Of a stretch of DNA of 7,245 bases, positions 6,342-7,245 are shown in pieces (within the stretch, counting starts at the first letter, position 1; each line of letters begins with the position of its first letter). Below the pieces are notes generated by a model. It ran no database searches, had not been told where the DNA came from, and worked only from the letters and a program-made list of their open reading frames with translations. The DNA is from Bacillota bacterium (GTDB lineage: Bacteria; Bacillota; Clostridia; Oscillospirales; Oscillospiraceae): NCBI GenBank assembly GCA_023395775.1, contig JAEWYA010000078.1:1-7245 (forward strand). Reading direction: 5' to 3'. A program made the position numbers and the translations under genes.

Positions 6342-6372
6342 GTCGAATCTGTAAAATGTAGCGGTTCCCGGA

Positions 6373-7245
6373 TTATTCCTCCGCTTTTTTGGCAGTCTTT
6401 CTGGCGGCAGGCTTCTTCGCGGGCTTTTCCTCGTCATCCTCCGCTTTGGCGGTCTTCTTAGCGGCAGCCTTCTTGGCGGGTTTCTCCTCGCCGTCCTCCG
6501 CCTTCTTCTCCTCCTCGGGCTCAGTGGCAGTGGCGCTGTCCCGCACGATGTCAATGGCCTTGCGGGTGCTGAGCTGGTCCTTGATCTGCTCAGCGGGCAG
6601 GTACTTCTTCACGTTCTCCAGCTCGATCGAGTACTTCTCCGCCATGGTCTTGTACTCGCTCTCCACTTCCTCGTCGGAGATTTCGATCTTATCTTCCTTA
6701 ATCATGGCGGCCAGAGCCAGATCCAGGCGGACCTGCCGCAGGGCGGGCTCTCTGGCATCCTCCAGCAGCTTGGCCTCGTCAATGCCGGCCATCTTCAGAT
6801 ACTGGTCATAGGGAATCCCCTGCTGCTGAATCTGGTTTTTGAAATTGTCCAGGAAACGGCGGGCCTGCGCCTCTACCATGGCGTCGGGCACATCGGCGGT
6901 GATGTTCTCCGCCACCTGCTGCATCAGCTTGTCCTCAAACGCCTGCTGCGCGGCCTGTTCCCGCTCGTCGGCAATCTTCTTCTCGATGTCGGCCTTCAGG
7001 TCCTCCAGCGTATCGAACTCGCTGACGTCCTTGGCAAACTCGTCGTCCATGGCGGGAACATCCTTCTCCTTGACCTCGTGGAGCTTCACCTTGAAGACCA
7101 CATCCTTGCCGGCAAGCTCCGGCGCATAGTCCGCGGGGAAAGTAATATTGATGTCCTTCTCGTCGCCGGCTTTCATGCCGACTACCTGCTCTTCAAAGCC
7201 GGGAACAAAGCTGCCGGAACCCAGCTCCAGGCTGTGGTTCTCGCC
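6373..7245 (-). CDS. tig: Trigger factor, C-terminal 290 residues (5' end cut by window edge)
   Basis: Trigger factor is the ribosome-bound chaperone and peptidyl-prolyl isomerase that meets nascent chains at the exit tunnel. The frame is open to the right edge of the window; the ribosome-binding N-terminal domain lies outside. The visible part starts inside the FKBP-like isomerase domain with LELGSGSFVPGFEEQVVGMK, then FPADYAPELAGKDVVFKVKL, typical of the family. The linker KEKDVPAMDDEFAKDVSEFDTLEDL leads into the helical substrate-binding C-terminal domain, with AMVEAQARRFLDNFKNQIQQQG and later EISDEEVESEY. After about residue 240 of this fragment the sequence turns into an acidic then Lys/Ala-rich tail containing a 19-residue tandem repeat. 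It is the promoter-proximal gene of the clp cluster; the hairpin at 6303-6341 follows its TAA stop (6373-6375). Confidence 0.97.
   Translation of the reverse strand, partial: GENHSLELGSGSFVPGFEEQVVGMKAGDEKDINITFPADYAPELAGKDVVFKVKLHEVKEKDVPAMDDEFAKDVSEFDTLEDLKADIEKKIADEREQAAQQAFEDKLMQQVAENITADVPDAMVEAQARRFLDNFKNQIQQQGIPYDQYLKMAGIDEAKLLEDAREPALRQVRLDLALAAMIKEDKIEISDEEVESEYKTMAEKYSIELENVKKYLPAEQIKDQLSTRKAIDIVRDSATATEPEEEKKAEDGEEKPAKKAAAKKTAKAEDDEEKPAKKPAARKTAKKAEE
6376..6489 (-). repeat. Two tandem 57-base repeats encoding a Lys/Ala-rich trigger-factor tail
   Basis: The last 38 codons of tig are two in-frame copies of a 19-residue unit: EEKPAKKAAAKKTAKAEDD (6433-6489) and EEKPAKKPAARKTAKKAEE (6376-6432). 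Thirteen of the first 15 positions are identical. The DNA copies are similar but diverged at several third positions, so the duplication is not very recent. The tail resembles the basic Ala/Lys/Pro repeats of histone-H1-like proteins and is probably disordered. Confidence 0.85.

Noticed and set aside
6231..6372. CtsR (heptad repeat) or CIRCE heat-shock operator before clpP.
   Set aside because: I looked for the GGTCAAA-type tandem heptads and the TTAGCACTC inverted repeat and found neither.

Overview
The window looks like chromosomal housekeeping DNA from a GC-rich, low-GC-Gram-positive relative (Firmicutes, class Clostridia; my guess is an Oscillospiraceae-type gut anaerobe). The grounds are the gene order tig-clpP-clpX-lon-engB, which is typical of Firmicutes, strong AGGAGG-type ribosome binding sites, a yjdF (DUF2992) gene with a riboswitch-like leader, and strongly GC-biased third codon positions. 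The species assignment is inference only. All seven genes lie on the minus strand, so transcription runs from the right end of the window to the left.

From right to left: the C-terminal part of trigger factor (tig, cut by the window edge), an intergenic region with a long RNA hairpin, then the protease pair clpP and clpX. A rho-independent terminator follows clpX. Next come lon and engB (ysxC), separated by 42 bases. After engB is a 131-base leader that looks like a yjdF-class (azaaromatic-sensing) riboswitch, followed by yjdF itself, whose stop codon lies in the loop of its own terminator. Last is the first 140 codons of pyrH (UMP kinase) with its own extended -10 promoter. No stretch longer than 300 bases lacks a gene.

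Functionally, tig, clpP, clpX and lon form a protein-quality block: a ribosome-associated chaperone, the ClpXP protease and the Lon protease. engB is a ribosome-assembly GTPase and pyrH supplies UDP, so the surroundings are growth-linked. The odd member is yjdF, a protein of unknown function apparently under metabolite control. The best candidate for something beyond routine annotation is the yjdF leader: an 8-base perfect anti-Shine-Dalgarno inside the aptamer region, plus an 8-base direct repeat that allows two mutually exclusive pairings. Nothing points to phage, transposon, CRISPR or a new defence system.
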